Positions 63,261-64,000 of a DNA stretch of 64,000 bases are shown here, one piece after another (the stretch's first letter is position 1; each line of letters begins with the position of its first letter). The stretch is from Streptomyces sp. MUM 2J. GTDB taxonomy: Bacteria; Actinomycetota; Actinomycetes; Streptomycetales; Streptomycetaceae. A model generated the notes under the pieces. That model was given only the letters and a program-made list of their open reading frames with translations. It did no database searches and was not told the origin of the DNA. The position numbers and the translations under genes are program-made. The stretch covers positions 119,004 to 183,003 of the forward strand of contig NZ_JADWYM010000009.1 of assembly GCF_022414535.1 (NCBI RefSeq), written 5' to 3'.

Positions 63261-64000
63261 ATGCAGATCCGGCTGACCGTCGTAGATCCGCCGGCCCCGG
63301 GCTCCGAGGGGCGCTCCCGCGCCACGAGCAGCGACGTGCTGGTCACCGCCCCCGCGGGCACCGCCCTGTCGGCGGTGGCGTCGGCCCTCGCCTCGGCGGT
63401 GCCGGGACACGACGGCCCGGTGGTGCTGTACGCGGGCGCGGAGCGGCTCGACGCCCGGCGCTGCACCCTGGGTGAGCCCCCACTGATCGACGGCGCGATG
63501 CTCCATCTGGGTGCCCCCGACGCCCCCGAGCCCCACCCGGAGCTCGACGACGCACCGGCCCGGCTGCACGTCGTCGCCGGGCCGGACGCGGGCGGCGTCC
63601 ACCTGCTGCACGGCGGCCCGGTGCGGGTCGGCCGCTCCGCCGACGCCGACGTCCCCCTCGACGACCCGGACGTCTCCCGGCTGCACTGCGCGGTCACCCT
63701 GGGCGCCGACGGCCGCGTCACCGTCGCCGACCTCGGTTCCACCAACGGCACCCTCCTGGACGGTGCGCCCGTGGAGGACCGTCCGGTGCGGTTCGCCCCG
63801 GGATCGCTGCTGCGGATCGGCGAGTCGGCCCTGCGGCTGGCGCCCACCGCCGGACCGGGGGCCCGCGTGCCGACGGCGCCGGACGGCGAGGGGCACGTGC
63901 GCGTGCCGTGCGGGGACGGAACCGTCCCGGACGCGCCCGGCCCGCTCCAGGGCCGCCCGGGTCGCCTCCACCGGGGAGAACTCACCCTTGCGGTAGCCCT
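63261..64000 (+). CDS. FHA-domain protein (partial, runs off the right edge)
   Basis: An open frame from ATG 63261 continues past 64000 without a stop (246 codons in view). After an N-terminal ubiquitin-like stretch (MQIRLTVVDPPAPGSEG ... VLVTAPAGTALSAVASAL) comes an FHA domain with GRSADADVPLDDPDVSRLHCAV and DLGSTNGTLL, which binds phosphothreonine. Together this resembles the start of large FHA-FtsK/SpoIIIE ATPases of type VII-like secretion in streptomycetes, but the ATPase part would lie outside. Being divergent from two Ser/Thr kinases, it is an attractive phosphorylation partner (inference). Confidence 0.8.
   Translation, partial: MQIRLTVVDPPAPGSEGRSRATSSDVLVTAPAGTALSAVASALASAVPGHDGPVVLYAGAERLDARRCTLGEPPLIDGAMLHLGAPDAPEPHPELDDAPARLHVVAGPDAGGVHLLHGGPVRVGRSADADVPLDDPDVSRLHCAVTLGADGRVTVADLGSTNGTLLDGAPVEDRPVRFAPGSLLRIGESALRLAPTAGPGARVPTAPDGEGHVRVPCGDGTVPDAPGPLQGRPGRLHRGELTLAVA

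Noticed and set aside
63132..63971. Long minus-strand frames opposite the FHA gene
   Set aside because: The plus-strand frame has clear FHA motifs; the antisense product is Arg/Gly/Ala low complexity.

Overview
The window is chromosomal DNA of a Streptomyces: GC content is very high with G/C at most third codon positions, GTG and TTG starts are common, and it carries an SsgA-like sporulation protein, an ssrA tag ending AFALAA, HelD, the matAB aggregation genes and paired eukaryotic-type kinases. From memory the gene order matches the conserved core of the S. coelicolor / S. lividans group (roughly the SCO2911-SCO2975 interval). No complete insertion sequence, prophage, CRISPR array or tRNA gene was seen.

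Layout. 0-8.3 kb: a cysteine leader peptide and a Mec-type JAMM protease (cysO and cysM should lie just left of the window), two amino-acid transporters that share a 44-bp upstream element, a DUF2017-clpS pair, then pncB and pncA for NAD salvage. 8.4-21 kb: a secreted M6 metalloprotease, two RDD membrane proteins, ssgG, an FAD-linked oxidase, a TPR protein, hppD with a divergent Lrp regulator, a membrane-anchored Lon-domain protein and an IclR regulator. 21.3-31 kb: a DEAD-type helicase, an MFS exporter, a SUKH-like orphan and a three-gene molybdenum-hydroxylase operon with two unusual subunits. 31.2-40.6 kb: a GH20 hexosaminidase, DUF3039, YqgE, murA, hupA, NAD-malic enzyme, a structured RNA candidate and helD. 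40.8-46 kb: sigU and its anti-sigma factor, a CGNR regulator, nnaR and narK for nitrate assimilation. 46.4-51.1 kb: the operon matA-matB-acyltransferase, predicted to make and decorate the PNAG-like glycan that glues hyphae. 51.3-53.3 kb: LysR and MFS gene debris beside ssrA, then smpB. 53.3-59.4 kb: a CtpA-type protease, ftsX, ftsE, a small zinc-ribbon membrane protein, a cell-wall protein with 48 pentapeptide repeats and an LAETG sortase signal, and prfB. 59.6-64 kb: kinases pkaB and pkaA and the start of an FHA-domain protein that runs off the right edge.

Functional themes. Cell envelope and development (ssgG, murA, matAB, ftsEX, sigU, kinases, the sortase substrate) are mixed with core metabolism (NAD, cysteine, tyrosine, malate, nitrate) and ribosome rescue and termination (ssrA, smpB, prfB). 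Strong hairpins behind many transcription units allow the operons to be delimited. The least explained items are the structured RNA between helD and the malic enzyme, the repeated element before the two transporters, the molybdenum hydroxylase that has lost its catalytic motifs, and the hierarchical repeat in the LAETG protein.
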